From assembly GCF_000333035.1 (NCBI RefSeq), contig NZ_BANU01000005.1, positions 1 to 64,000 on the forward strand: 64,000 nucleotides of DNA, in the 5' to 3' direction. Source of the DNA: Gordonia sihwensis NBRC 108236 (lineage in GTDB: Bacteria; Actinomycetota; Actinomycetes; Mycobacteriales; Mycobacteriaceae). Of the stretch, positions 34,970 through 45,700 are shown in pieces; position 1 is the first letter of the stretch, and each line of letters begins with the position of its first letter. The translations under genes were made by a program, and so were the position numbers. Below the pieces are notes generated by a model, which did no database searches, was not told the DNA's origin, and saw nothing but the letters and a program-made list of their open reading frames with translations.

Positions 34970-35956
34970 ATGAGCAACATGGAGGCACAGCCCGCCGAGG
35001 TGGAGTGCGGTGCGACGCCCGCGGCCGGTGTGGAAGTGATCGAACCTCGCCTGGTGCCGCTCGGCGGCATCCGGGCGATGAAGGTGAACCGGACGTTGCC
35101 GACACGTGATCGATCGATGATCGGCGCCTGGTGCTTCGCCGACCATTACGGTCCCGAACCGGTCTCGGAGTCGGGCGGGATGCGGGTGCTGCCGCATCCG
35201 CACACCGGACTGCAGACCGTGAGCTGGCTGTTCGAAGGAGAGATCGAGCACCGCGACAGCGCGGGGGTGCACGCGATGGTGCTGCCGGGGGAGATGAACC
35301 TGATGTCCGCCGGCCGCGGGATCAGTCACTCCGAGGTTTCCACACGCCGGGTGGAGACGCTGCACGGGGTGCAGCTGTGGGTCGCGCTGCCTGACGGCGC
35401 CCGCCACGGGGAGAACGGCTTTCAGCACTATCGTGCACCCTCGGTGGACCTGACCGATGCGTCGGGAGCCGTGGTCGGCAGCATGAAGGTATTCGTGGGC
35501 GACTCGGGCGGATCGTCGGCGGAGATCGTCACGGCAACACCGCTGCTCGGCGCGGAACTGTCGATCGACCCGGGCGCGTGTGCGGTCTTGGAGGTCGACG
35601 AGTCCTTCGAGCACGGTGTTCTGCTCGACACGGCCGCCGCGGAGGTCGGCGGAGTCCGGATCGGGCGCGCTTCGCTCGCCTATGTGGGCCCGGGGTCCAG
35701 CCGGCTCGAAGTGCACAATCCCACGGACCGACCGGCACGCGCGGTGCTGCTCGGCGGCGAGCCCTTCGCCGAGGACATCGTCATGTGGTGGAACTTCGTC
35801 GGCCGCGACCACGACGAGATCGCCGAGTACCGCGAGGAATGGCAGCGGCGGTCGGAACGTTTCGGAACAGTGGGCGGCTGGGGAGCCGACGAATGGATCC
35901 CAGCGCCGCCGCTGCCGAACACTCGGCTGAAGCCGCGCAGGCGGACTCGACCATGA
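34970..35956 (+). CDS. Pirin family protein
   Basis: 328 aa bicupin. The N-terminal cupin has the metal-binding His set: GMRVLPHPHTGLQTVSWLFE, then EHRDSAG, and GRGISHSE (two His, His, Glu). The second cupin domain (IDPGACAVLEVDE) lacks it. Bacterial pirins are quercetinase-like or redox-related; substrate unknown. The C-terminal 40 residues (RDHDEIAEYREEWQ) are usual for the family. GAGGGG lies before the ATG; in one operon with the LON-domain and GNAT genes. Confidence 0.88.
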   Translation: MSNMEAQPAEVECGATPAAGVEVIEPRLVPLGGIRAMKVNRTLPTRDRSMIGAWCFADHYGPEPVSESGGMRVLPHPHTGLQTVSWLFEGEIEHRDSAGVHAMVLPGEMNLMSAGRGISHSEVSTRRVETLHGVQLWVALPDGARHGENGFQHYRAPSVDLTDASGAVVGSMKVFVGDSGGSSAEIVTATPLLGAELSIDPGACAVLEVDESFEHGVLLDTAAAEVGGVRIGRASLAYVGPGSSRLEVHNPTDRPARAVLLGGEPFAEDIVMWWNFVGRDHDEIAEYREEWQRRSERFGTVGGWGADEWIPAPPLPNTRLKPRRRTRP

Positions 35957-35972
35957 CGAGAGGGGACGGGCG

Positions 35973-36317
35973 ATGACCGACGCAGGACACACCGACGCAG
36001 AACGCACGGAGGTGGTCCGGAACGACGCGCTGGGCCGTTACGAGATCCTGGTGAACGGTGAGACCGCCGGATTCACCCGATTCATCGACCGTGGAGACCA
36101 GCGGATCTTTCCACACACCGAACTCGACGACCGGTTCTCCGGTCGCGGTCTCAGCTCCGTCCTGGTCCGTGAGGCGCTCGACGACACCCGGGCCGCGGGC
36201 CGGCGGGTGGTGGCCGTCTGTCCGCTCGTGGCCAAGTATGTGAGCAAGCATGAGGAGGTGGCCGATCTCGTCGATCCGGTGACCCCGGACATCCTGCAGT
36301 TCCTGCGGGGCGAATAG
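35973..36317 (+). CDS. Small GNAT-type acetyltransferase (YidJ/GCN5-like)
   Basis: 114 aa, the length of the reduced acetyl-CoA-binding fold (Acetyltransf_CG). Seen: RYEILVNGETAGFTRFID, FPHTELDDRFSGRGLSSVLV (CoA loop), and the terminal RVVAVCPLVAKYVSKHEEVADL. Family members are poorly characterised; protein or metabolite acetylation is possible. Sixteen bases after the pirin gene. Confidence 0.87.
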   Translation: MTDAGHTDAERTEVVRNDALGRYEILVNGETAGFTRFIDRGDQRIFPHTELDDRFSGRGLSSVLVREALDDTRAAGRRVVAVCPLVAKYVSKHEEVADLVDPVTPDILQFLRGE

Positions 36318-36318
36318 A

Positions 36319-36354
36319 CCACCGGGCCGGGGCAGCGCTGCCCCGGCCCGGTGG
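36319..36354. terminator. Convergent terminator (36-base perfect palindrome)
   Basis: Self-complementary sequence with core GGGGCAGCGCTGCCCC, starting two bases after the GNAT stop and ending 18 bases before the stop of the oppositely oriented flotillin gene. It is placed to end transcription from both sides. Confidence 0.75.
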
Positions 36355-36372
36355 CCCGTCAGTGATCCACCG

Positions 36373-37656
36373 TCAGTGATCCTGGGGAGGCTCCGCCGGC
36401 GCGGCGCGCCCGCTTCCGTCGGTATCACTGGTCCCGAGGTCGGACAGCATCTGCGCGACGTCGATACCGGTGGCGCCGCGGATCAGCTCCATGGTGCTCA
36501 CCAGGCTCGATCCCGCGCCCTTGGCGACCGGGCTCACCGAGTCGCCGACCAGTGTGATGTTCGCATCGGCCAGCGGTGCCGAGGCCGCGCGGACGATGTC
36601 GGGGAGCTTGCTCAGCACCAGTTCCAGCTGGCCGACCTCGTCGAGCTTGCCGAGCGCCTCGGCGCGCTTCTCCAGGGCGTCGGCCTCGGCCTCGCCGGTG
36701 ATCCGGATACCCTCGGCCTTGGCCGCCGCCTCGGCGATGATCTCGGCTTTACGGGCCTCGGCCCGCTGTTGCGCCGCATACAGCTCGGCTTCGGCGGGGC
36801 GGCGCACCTCGGCGTCGAGCTGTGTGTCGCGCAGTCGGGCGGTCTGCTCGGCGACCTCGTTGTCCTTCTCCACCTGAATGCGCCGGCGTTCGGCCTCGAC
36901 CAGCGGGCGGACCGCGTCGGCCTCGGCCGCCGCACGGTCGGTGGCCTGGCGGGCGGCTTCCCGCTCGATGTCGAGCTCGCGCTGCTGCTCGATGATCGCC
37001 TGCTCGTTCTCGATGCGGCTCTGTTCGGCCACGCGGTGGGCCACGGCGCGCGACCGTGCTGCGATCGCGGCCTGATCCGATCGCTCCTTGGCGGCGAGGT
37101 CGGAGAAGTACTGGCCGTCCGAGTCCTGGACGTCGTTGATCGAGAAGCTGTCGAGGATCAATCCCTGGTTGCCGAGGATCTCCTTGATCGAGCGCGCGAC
37201 CTGGTCGACGAGTTGCTGCCGATCGACGAGGATGCTCTTGGCGGTCATTGTGCCGACGATCGACCGCAGCTCACCGGAGAGCTGCTCGGTGACGAGGGCC
37301 TTGACCCGGTTGAGGTCGTCGCCGAAACGCGGACCCGCCTTGAGGATGGCTTCCGGCGTGTCGCCGACCTTGACGACCGCGACGCCTCGAACCTTCAGCT
37401 CGATGCCGTCGTTGGCCGGGGTCGAGGTGTCCAGATCGGCCTTGACCGATGACAACTGCACCCGGGTCGCGCGCTGCACCACCGGAAGCACGAATGTTCC
37501 GGTTCCGCGATACACCTTGCCCTCGTGCCCCTTGCCGGTGCCGGTGACGATGAACGCCTCTTCCGCTCCCGGCACGCGGTAGCGCGACAGCACGAGCAGG
37601 ACGATGAGGACGAGTAGCACCACGATGGCCACTACGGCGCCGATGACGGCTCCCAT
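36373..37656 (-). CDS. Flotillin-like SPFH/band 7 membrane protein
   Basis: 427 aa. One N-terminal membrane helix (VIGAVVAIVVLLVLIVLLVL), then an SPFH domain (residues about 28-190) and a long Ala/Glu/Arg-rich coiled coil (about 190-340; ARSRAVAHRVAEQSRIEN, EAARQATDRAAAEADAV), then a C-terminal hydrophobic/oligomerisation segment. This is the flotillin layout: scaffolding of membrane microdomains. AAAGGAA precedes the ATG. The NfeD-like gene 49 bases upstream on the same strand is the usual partner. Confidence 0.88.
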   Translation of the reverse strand: MGAVIGAVVAIVVLLVLIVLLVLSRYRVPGAEEAFIVTGTGKGHEGKVYRGTGTFVLPVVQRATRVQLSSVKADLDTSTPANDGIELKVRGVAVVKVGDTPEAILKAGPRFGDDLNRVKALVTEQLSGELRSIVGTMTAKSILVDRQQLVDQVARSIKEILGNQGLILDSFSINDVQDSDGQYFSDLAAKERSDQAAIAARSRAVAHRVAEQSRIENEQAIIEQQRELDIEREAARQATDRAAAEADAVRPLVEAERRRIQVEKDNEVAEQTARLRDTQLDAEVRRPAEAELYAAQQRAEARKAEIIAEAAAKAEGIRITGEAEADALEKRAEALGKLDEVGQLELVLSKLPDIVRAASAPLADANITLVGDSVSPVAKGAGSSLVSTMELIRGATGIDVAQMLSDLGTSDTDGSGRAAPAEPPQDH

Positions 37657-37705
37657 CTTGCGGGTTCCTTTCGTTGCCCCGGTTCCGCAGGGAACCGGGT
37701 GGGGA

Positions 37706-38212
37706 TCAGTCGGTGAGGGAGATGCGGGCGACGACGTAGTTGTCGCCGCCGTCGATGCGGTCCACGATCACGGCCTCATCGTTGTGTTCGAGCGGGGCGT
37801 CGGAGGTGACCGTCACCTGGCGGGTGCCGAGCGGCGTCCGTACCTCACCGATCCCGAAGCGGCCGGGAGTGACGGGTTCCACGATGCGTACCGCCGAACC
37901 GATGAGGTCGACGTTCGGCAGTTCGGCTTCGGCGCCGACGAGGTACCCCAGAACGACGACGGCCGCGACCGAGAGCACCACGCCGGCGAGCGCACCGACC
38001 AGCAGTGCCGGCCAGGTCGCCGTCTCGGTGAACGTCAGGAGCCCGCCCGCGAGCAGGCCGAACCCAGTGGCGAACGGGGTGACAATGGACAGCAGTCCGG
38101 CGCCGGAGTCGCCGAGGTGAACGTCCACGCCGCCGGCATCCACACCGAGGACGGACAGCAACGTCAACACCAGACCGACGCCGCCGACGATCAACAGCAC
38201 GATTCCCAGCAC
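37706..38212 (-). CDS. NfeD-like membrane protein
   Basis: 168 aa with three hydrophobic segments (VLLIVGGVGLVLTLLSVLGV; LLSIVTPFATGFGLLAGGLL; LLVGALAGVVLSVAAVVVLG) and a C-terminal OB-fold-like domain (IGSAVRIVEPVTPGRFGIGE, EAVIVDRIDGGDNYVVARI). This matches short NfeD/YuaF-type proteins, which pair with flotillins. The start GTG 38212 has a GGGGG ribosome site. Very likely an operon with the flotillin gene. Confidence 0.8.
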   Translation of the reverse strand: MLGIVLLIVGGVGLVLTLLSVLGVDAGGVDVHLGDSGAGLLSIVTPFATGFGLLAGGLLTFTETATWPALLVGALAGVVLSVAAVVVLGYLVGAEAELPNVDLIGSAVRIVEPVTPGRFGIGEVRTPLGTRQVTVTSDAPLEHNDEAVIVDRIDGGDNYVVARISLTD

Positions 38213-38320
38213 GCATACCCCCGTCTGCAGTCACCTGTGCCCCCAGTGTGACACACCGTTCAGAGCCGACCATTCGGACGGGCGACCGGCGCGTGTGGCC
38301 GGAACCGCGGGACGCCGGCC

Positions 38321-39400
38321 TCAGGAGGAGAGCACGAAGTCGTCCCAGTTCGTCGACAGGTACTCGAGAAACGCCGGACCGACGGACTCGGCGCGCATGT
38401 GATCGGCAGACACGGGCTGCGGCGTCGACGTGAACGCGGGGTCGGCGACCACTCTGGCTGCGAAATCGTGGTGCAGGATCCCGGCGGTCCCGATCAAGAC
38501 GAAGTCGGCGCCGGCGTCGAGGCTCTCGCGCACTTGAGCACCGGTCAGGATCTTCCCGGCGACGCCGAGACGGGTGCCCCCGCGCGGCAGATCGGTGAAG
38601 TGTTCGAGCAGAGTGCGGTCGCGGTGCTCCTCCTCGGCCGGGTGTTTGAACGCGTCCCACATCGACATGTCGAGGTAGTCGAGCCGTCCCGAGGCGAGAA
38701 CCTGAGCCGCCAGCTCGCGCGACTCGGCGAGCGGAACGCCGTAACGCTCGGGCGAGAGTCGCAGGCCCAGCTGAAAATCCGGTCCGGTGGCGCGACGGAC
38801 CGCATCGACCACCTCGTGGATGATGCGGAATCGGTTGTCGGCGCTGCCGCCGTACTTGTCGGCGCGGTGATTACTGCGCGCGTCGAGGAACTGGCAGAGC
38901 AGGTAGCCGTGGGCCCCGTGGATCTCGGCCCCGTCGAAACCGGCCTCGGAGGCGAGGACTGCGGCTTCGGCGAACTCCTCCACGATCGCCTCCACCTCGG
39001 CGGTGCTCAGTTCCACCGCCTGCTTGGCGGCATCGTTCCACGGCGCCACCCGGACGGGGTCGAACTGTCCGTCGCCGCGTCGCCCTCCGTGCTGCAACTG
39101 GATCGATGAGACCGCTCCCGCCGCGCGCAGCCCGTGCGCCAGCCGGGTCAGTCCGTCGAGGTGCTCGGGGCCGGCGACGCCGAGCTGTCCGGAGAACGAG
39201 TGCCCCCGGCCGGACACCCATGCCGCGCATGTCATCACCATGCCGAAGCCGCCCTCGGCTCTCCTCACGAGCCAGTGGTACTCGTCGTCCGAGAGAGTGC
39301 CGTCGGCATTGCTCTGCAGATTCGTCAGCGGAGCCAGGGCGATGCGGTTGGCCCAGGCGGGGCCGCGTGCGAAATCCAAGGGAGAGGCAGGTGTGATCAC
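38321..39400 (-). CDS. NADH:flavin oxidoreductase (old yellow enzyme family)
   Basis: 359 aa FMN TIM-barrel. Motifs: NRIALAPLTNLQSNADGTLS, HLDGLTRLAHGLRAAG, SIQLQHGGRRGD, GFDGAEIHGAHGYLLCQFLD, ARSNHRADKYGGS (the substrate-binding His and Asn plus the RxDxYGGS motif) and GVAGKILTGAQV, then LIGTAGILHHDFA. It should reduce activated C=C bonds using NAD(P)H. GTG start. Stands alone between the NfeD-like gene and the emb genes. Confidence 0.88.
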   Translation of the reverse strand: MITPASPLDFARGPAWANRIALAPLTNLQSNADGTLSDDEYHWLVRRAEGGFGMVMTCAAWVSGRGHSFSGQLGVAGPEHLDGLTRLAHGLRAAGAVSSIQLQHGGRRGDGQFDPVRVAPWNDAAKQAVELSTAEVEAIVEEFAEAAVLASEAGFDGAEIHGAHGYLLCQFLDARSNHRADKYGGSADNRFRIIHEVVDAVRRATGPDFQLGLRLSPERYGVPLAESRELAAQVLASGRLDYLDMSMWDAFKHPAEEEHRDRTLLEHFTDLPRGGTRLGVAGKILTGAQVRESLDAGADFVLIGTAGILHHDFAARVVADPAFTSTPQPVSADHMRAESVGPAFLEYLSTNWDDFVLSS

Positions 39401-39437
39401 CGTCCCAGGCTACCGGGGTGCCTTCCACTGTCCCGAT

Positions 39438-42400
39438 TCAGTTGCGGATCACCCGCATCGGCCCGGGAGTCCAGAGACCGGTGTGGTCCTCGTGGGTGAC
39501 GGTGAGTTCGGCGTCGTGCTGCGGCAGGAGCGGGGTGAACCGCTGCAGTGAACCCCAGTCACGGCCCCAGTCGTTCTCGAGGTAGGCCGGGACCTCCGTC
39601 TGTCGCAGCTCGTTCTCGGTGATGCCCAGCGGGCCGCCGTAGTCGCCGGCCATCCACTGCGCCGAGTTCACCCGTTCACCGACCGCATCGGGGGTGATGC
39701 GCCACTTCGGCGTCTCGAGGATGCCGTGCACCACGCCGGCCGGGCGCTGGCAGGGGAACGCGAACGCGACTTCCCAGTCGAGCAGTACCGGATCATCGCT
39801 GCCGACGAGCGAATTGAGCGTCTGCAGTCGTGTGGCACGCGGTGGCGTGACGGCCAGCCAGGCATCGTAGCCCGGCGAGGTGTCCTCGGCGACGATCCGG
39901 ACGACGGACGCGCCGGGAGGAATCTCGGCCATCGGGAACCGCAGGTTGCGCCACTGCGGTGCGCCGCCTGCGTCGTACGGGGTCAGGGACGCGACGGTTG
40001 CAACGGTGCCGTCCGGCTGCACCCGTCCGGCTTCGAGCCGCAGTTGCTGGCCCGGATGCCGGACCGCCAGTTCGTCGATCGACTCCACCGCACCCGCGGC
40101 CGACAGGGTGATCAGAGGCCGATCGTCGGAGCGTTCGGGCAGCTGGTACCAGTCCGAGGTCAGGCGGCCGGTCCCGGCGGGCGCACCGAAGCTCCCGAGC
40201 ACCGGCACCCGCTGCGGGTCGAGACCGAAGGGCAGCTTCACCGACGAACCGTTGACACCACGGCTGACCGTGGTGCCGCCACTGGTGTCGGAGGTGGTGT
40301 CGGCGGTCGTCGAATCACCGGTGGTCGACTGCCCGCTCTGATCCTGGTCGACCGCTTGGGCGGGATGAGCGTCGGTGTCACTGCTGGACGTGTCGCTGTC
40401 GTCGGTCTCCAAGTGCGTCGGCACGCCGTCGGGTGAGAACCCGGCCGGGGGCGTCGCTCCGCCCGCGAGGGCCTGGCCGGCGCTCGCGGGCCGCTGGCCG
40501 GCCAACTGCGCCGGCGCGAGAAGACCCGTGTTCGGATCGGCCTCCACCAGCACGGCGTCGGCGAGTGCGCACGGGCGCCCCTGCAGGGACGCGATGTTGG
40601 AACTCGCCCAGGTCCACGAATCCGATTGCGTCCTGGCCGCTTTACCGAACGAGATCATGTTGAAGGCCAGGATCACCGCGGAGACGATCACGAGCGAGTA
40701 CATCGGCAGGTCGGCCATACGGCTCGGCTCCGGGCGCCGGAAGGGTTCCGCGGCGTCGGCGAACTGTGCTCGGCCGTCGTCCCGGTAGTACTGCCACAGT
40801 CCGACGGCCGTCAGCAGTACGGCGACGGCGAAGATCGGCCAGAAGAAACCGATGCCGGCGATATGCGGCGTGTCGTCCGACCACGGGATGCCGTAGCTGC
40901 CCACATACCACCACTGGTTGCGGCCGGCGAAGGCCACCGCGAGCGCGTACGCCGACGCCGCGGCGAAGAACGTCCGGTTGCATGGGCGCCGAAGCACACT
41001 CGGTTTCAGGAAGGCGGTCGCGGCCGCGGCCAGCGGCCCGGCCAGGCAGGCGAAGATGCCCATCTGGTGGGTCGCCTTGGTCGGGACGAAGGCCAGCACC
41101 GCCACGGCGCCGCCGGTGACGGCCACGAGCCGCCACAGGGCCGCGGTCGCCACACCCGGCACGCTGTGCTTGCGGACGAGGACGAGGACGACCAGCAGCA
41201 CCGACAGGATCGTCACGAAGATTCCGACCCGGCGCGCGATGGAGCCGTCGGGTGTCGGATTGAGCAGGATGTAGTACCGCATCGCCTCGGTCCACCAGTG
41301 ATTGGTCGGACCCACGATGCCCTGAGCCTGCACGCCCTCGACGATCGTGGCGAGCGGCTGGTCGGCGAAGATCTCGTACAGGACGGCCAGACCCGCCGCC
41401 ACGAGGGGCACCAGCATCGGCGCCAGCCCGTCGCGACGCCGCCGGTACAGCACCCGCTTGAGCATCGGCCGGAGCCCGGCCAGCAGCGCGACCGCCGCGA
41501 CCGCGCCCACCGGGTGGATGGTCAGGGTGAAGGCGGCCGAAACGATCGCGAGACCGAAGGGGAGCAGTCGGCCGGTGGCGATCGCGCGTTCGACGAGCAC
41601 CCAGGTCAGCAGGATGCCGACGGTGATCACCGGTTCCACGCGCAGGCCGTTGTTGAACGGCAGCCACACGGCGAGGAAGGCCAGGGCCGCGGCCCAGCGT
41701 GCGACACCGGAACCGGCGATCGTCCGACCCAGGCGCGGGATCGCCACGCGGCTGATCAGGAACCATCCGACGATCGCGAACAGGAACGGCAGCAGGCGCA
41801 GCCACGGGATCGCGGTGCTGACCTCCATCCATTTGGCCAGGTACTGGTAATGCCAGCCGAACGGGTCTTGGGGGACACCGAAGTACCGGTAATAGTTGTC
41901 GAGGTAACCCGCGCCGGGCGCCACGCGCCCGACAGTCACCTGATAGCCGTCGTCGGCGGTGTTGCCGCCGATCATCAGCCAGATCAGCAGCACCGCGGTG
42001 ACGAATCCGTCGAGCACGGTCGGTCGCCACCAGCGCCGAGGCAGCAGTCGGCGCAGGCGTCGCCCGTCCCGGGCATCGAGCACGGCGAGCGCGATGAGAG
42101 ACAGGATCGTCGCGACCACGCCGACGATCAGCAGGGTGCGTTTGAGCGGGGTGGGGCTGGTGCTGAACCGGGTGTCGACGGTGGAGCGGAAGCTCAGCCC
42201 GGCGGTGGGGGCGGTGGCCGGCAGGTCGGTGTACACGCCGATGATCTGCGGCCGCGCGTTCGGATCGCGGATGTCGAAGGCCGAGTCGGGGACCGTCAGT
42301 CCCTCGACGTCGCCGCGGGTGCCGGCGGTGTCGGCGTGCACGACGATGCGGCATTCAGGAGTGCGCTGCGCCTGCTCGCGCGGGATCGTCATCAGCACGG

Positions 42401-42770
42401 CGTTGCGCTGGGTGACCAGGAGGTTGTCGTGGGTGGCGCTGATGAACAGGCCCACCTTGCGCGCGTCGACACCGGATTTCGGCACGGTCGAGAGCAGCAC
42501 GCCGCCGTCGGCCGGCAGCAGCGATGCCAGCGAGCAGGGCACGGTCGCATCCATCGACACGGGGTTGTACGAGACGTTGGGCGCCGCGATGTTCGCCACG
42601 GTCGGCGCCGACGTCGACGACGTGGCTTGCGGCCAGGTGATCTCGGTCTTGGCGTACGTGACCGGCAGGAACGGCGACGCGAGGGCGAGCAGGATGCCGA
42701 TGGCGCCGGCCACGACGGCGACGATCCGTGCGATGCGGACCGTCCGGGGGCTCGGTGTCCGATCACTCAT
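39438..42770 (-). CDS. Arabinosyltransferase, EmbA/B/C family (second of pair)
   Basis: 1110 aa GT-C membrane glycosyltransferase that adds arabinofuranose from decaprenyl-phospho-arabinose to arabinogalactan or LAM; target class of ethambutol. N-terminal membrane helix and extracytoplasmic domain, then about a dozen helices; the catalytic Asp pair is in GNTADDGYQVTVGR, and the ethambutol-region equivalent reads STAIPWLRLLPFLFAIVGWF. The C-terminal carbohydrate-binding domain is at about 840-1110 (PFGLDPQRVPVLGSFG onward). A Ser/Thr/Asp-rich insert lies at about 785-838. Its start overlaps the end of the upstream emb gene by eight bases. Which of EmbA, B or C it equals cannot be said from sequence alone. 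Confidence 0.9.
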   Translation of the reverse strand: MSDRTPSPRTVRIARIVAVVAGAIGILLALASPFLPVTYAKTEITWPQATSSTSAPTVANIAAPNVSYNPVSMDATVPCSLASLLPADGGVLLSTVPKSGVDARKVGLFISATHDNLLVTQRNAVLMTIPREQAQRTPECRIVVHADTAGTRGDVEGLTVPDSAFDIRDPNARPQIIGVYTDLPATAPTAGLSFRSTVDTRFSTSPTPLKRTLLIVGVVATILSLIALAVLDARDGRRLRRLLPRRWWRPTVLDGFVTAVLLIWLMIGGNTADDGYQVTVGRVAPGAGYLDNYYRYFGVPQDPFGWHYQYLAKWMEVSTAIPWLRLLPFLFAIVGWFLISRVAIPRLGRTIAGSGVARWAAALAFLAVWLPFNNGLRVEPVITVGILLTWVLVERAIATGRLLPFGLAIVSAAFTLTIHPVGAVAAVALLAGLRPMLKRVLYRRRRDGLAPMLVPLVAAGLAVLYEIFADQPLATIVEGVQAQGIVGPTNHWWTEAMRYYILLNPTPDGSIARRVGIFVTILSVLLVVLVLVRKHSVPGVATAALWRLVAVTGGAVAVLAFVPTKATHQMGIFACLAGPLAAAATAFLKPSVLRRPCNRTFFAAASAYALAVAFAGRNQWWYVGSYGIPWSDDTPHIAGIGFFWPIFAVAVLLTAVGLWQYYRDDGRAQFADAAEPFRRPEPSRMADLPMYSLVIVSAVILAFNMISFGKAARTQSDSWTWASSNIASLQGRPCALADAVLVEADPNTGLLAPAQLAGQRPASAGQALAGGATPPAGFSPDGVPTHLETDDSDTSSSDTDAHPAQAVDQDQSGQSTTGDSTTADTTSDTSGGTTVSRGVNGSSVKLPFGLDPQRVPVLGSFGAPAGTGRLTSDWYQLPERSDDRPLITLSAAGAVESIDELAVRHPGQQLRLEAGRVQPDGTVATVASLTPYDAGGAPQWRNLRFPMAEIPPGASVVRIVAEDTSPGYDAWLAVTPPRATRLQTLNSLVGSDDPVLLDWEVAFAFPCQRPAGVVHGILETPKWRITPDAVGERVNSAQWMAGDYGGPLGITENELRQTEVPAYLENDWGRDWGSLQRFTPLLPQHDAELTVTHEDHTGLWTPGPMRVIRN

Positions 42771-45700
42771 CGGTACCTCCAGCCACGATTGTGCTCGGAT
42801 TGCGCCAGCCGGCCTGCCGGACTGTCGCGGTGGTCAACGCAGCGGCCGGTGCATCCGGCACGAGCGGTTCGAGTCTCACGAGGTTGCCCCAGTCTCGGTA
42901 CCAGTCGTTCTCCAGGTAGGTGGCCATCGTCGACGGCCTGGTCAGCGACTCCGACACCGACAGGATTCCGCCGGAGGACGCGGCCTGCCAGCTCTTCGAC
43001 GTCGAATAGGTCGTGGTCCGGTCGGGTGTGATGCGCCATCGGGGAACGTCGTACACCCCGTCGCGCGCGGTCACCGGCTGCTGGCAGGGGAACTGACTGC
43101 CGACCGACAGGTCCAACAGCACCGGTTCCCGGCTGCCGACGACGTTCTGCAGGGTCTGCAGCCGCGGGGCACGCGGCGGGGTGATCGCCAGCCACTCGTC
43201 GGGACTCAGGTTCGAGTCGACGGCGACGATCCGCATCGCGGTCGCCGACGGCGGGATCGCGGCCATCGGGATCCGCAGGTTGCGCCACGGCCGGTTGGGG
43301 TGGTCGGGACCCGGATCGATGGGAACGAACGGCGCACCCACCGGGGTGAACTCCCCGTCGGTGTCGACGCCGAACTCGACATGCAGATCGCGGCCGGCGG
43401 TCACGGCCCCGTCCTGTCCCACGGAGAAGACCGAACCCGCCGTGGTGATGACGATCAGCGGAGACGTAGTCCGGTCGGGGAGCCGGTACCAGTCGGTGGT
43501 CAGTTCCGCCCGGCCGTTGTCGAAGCCGTAGCTGCCGAGCACCGGAGTGGTGGCCGGATCGAGACCGAAGGGCAGTGCCACGGTGCCGCCGTTCGCGGTC
43601 TCCGGACCGGTACCCCCGGTGGTACCCGCTGGAGCGCCGTCGCCGGAGTACGAGTGGCCGGGCGTCGCGGTGCGGAGGGTGCCGGCGCCGAGCCGGACCG
43701 GATCGGGTGTCAGATCGTCGGCGACGCCGTCGGGGGAGAACCCCGTCGACTCCCCGGCGAGCGCCCGCGACGCGTCGACGGCCCCGACCGGCTGCAGCAT
43801 CCCGACATTCGGATCCTCCTCGACGAGCACGCGGTCGGCCATCCCGCAGGCGCTCCCGGTCAGGGCGCGCGCGTTGGCGCTGAACGCCGTATAGGTGTCC
43901 GAGCGGCTCAGCGCAGCCTTGCCGAAGAGTGCGAACTCGGCGAGCACCAGCGCTGCGGCGATCAGCAGGACCGGCACCGCCGATACGATGCGGCGCCGGC
44001 GGACCGCTGCGGCCGACGGGGGACGTGCGGTGTGCGGCCGCACGCTGACCCAGACCAGCATGAGGAACGAGAGCGCGGTCAGCACGAGGAACAGCGTCGA
44101 CACCGGTCGTCCGGCGAGGACGGGAGCCTTGTCGAACCACGGGATGCCGTAGTCGTACGACCATCCCCAGGCGTTGTCGCCGGCCGTCGCGACGGCACAC
44201 GCGCCGACCAGCACGGTGACGTACGTCCAGAGGGTGCGCGGCGCATGCGCCGACACCCGGATCATCGCCGCGGTGGCAACGGCGGCACAGGCGGCGGCCA
44301 ACCCGGCGAAGATCCCGAACTGGACGGTCCACTTCATGGGCACGAACGAGAGCAGACCCATCGTGAGGAGGACGCTGCCGATCAGTCGCCACACCGGGCC
44401 GCGTGCGAAGCCCGGCAGGCGGCCGCGCCGCATCATGACCGCGGTCGTCAACCCCAGTGTGGCGAGCAGGAGCAGCACCGGTACACGACGGGCGAGGGAA
44501 CCGTCCGGGGTCCCCAGCGTGAGGAAGTAGTACCGCATCAACTCCTGGTACCAGGACAGCGTCGGGCCGACGACGTACCGGACCCGGATCGCCTCGACGA
44601 CCGCGCCCAGGGTCTGGGTGCGGAAGACCAGAAAGCAGATGAGGGAGACGGCCGCGGCGACGGGCGCGAACAGCGGCAGCAGACGGTACTGCCCGCGCAG
44701 TGTCCGGACCACTCGCAGCATCGGCCGGGAGCCGACGATCAGAACGGCGACGGCGATGACGCCCTGCGGTCCGGTGGCGAGTGTAAGCAACGCGACGAAC
44801 GTCGCGAGCGCCGCGGGCAGCAGCCTGCGCGTCGCGATCGACGTCTCGACCAGCCACCAGGTCGCGAGCGATCCCGCGACGATGATCGGCTCCGGCCGCA
44901 GGCCGCTGCAGAAGGCGATCCAGAACGCGACGAACACCGCGGCGGCGCTGAACACCGCCCACCGTGAGGACCGGACGGCGGCGCCCAGACGGGGTAGCAG
45001 GACGCGGCTGAGGATGAACCACGACACCAGCCCGGCCACCAGGCCCGGCAGACGCATCCAGACGCCCGCGGAACTCACCGTGGCCCAGTGGGAGAGGAAG
45101 GAGTAGTACCAGTCGAACGGGGCCTCGGGGACACCGAAGTAGCGATAGTAGTCGGACAGATACCCGGCGTCGGTCGCGTTGCGGCCCATCACCATCACGT
45201 AGCCGTCGTCGGCGGTGCCCGCTCCGAGGACGTGCCAGATCAGCAGGGCGGCGGTGACGGTGAGATCGGTGACGCTCGGTGCGACGAGCCTGCGGAGCGG
45301 TCGGCGCCCGGCGGTCGGCGCCCGGAAGCGCGACACGGCGTCGAGGCGGCTCAACGCGAACAGCGCCACCAGGGCGGCCAGAACACCGATGACGATGACC
45401 GCGGTCTTGAGCGCGGTTCGGGCGACGTCGAAGGCGTTGTCGACGTCGACGTGCACGGTCAGACCCTGCTGTGCCCGTCGCACGGTGTCCCCGGACAGAT
45501 CGGTGAAGACTCCGGCGACCGCCGGCCGGGTGGCGGGATCACCGTGCACCGTTGCGCCGGCCCCGACGAACTGAGCTCCCAAGGAGTCCTCCGACGCCCA
45601 GAAGCGCAGTTGCGAACAGTTGTTCAGGCCCGCGCGGTCGATGCTCGTCAACGCCGATCCGCGCACGTTGACCGTCGCACCGGAAGAACCGGACGTGACC

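Noticed and set aside
40626..44967. Very long plus-strand open frames (800 and 1000 codons) across the emb genes
   Set aside because: Low-complexity Arg/Gln/Pro/Asp translations, antisense to two well-supported emb genes; a high-GC artefact.
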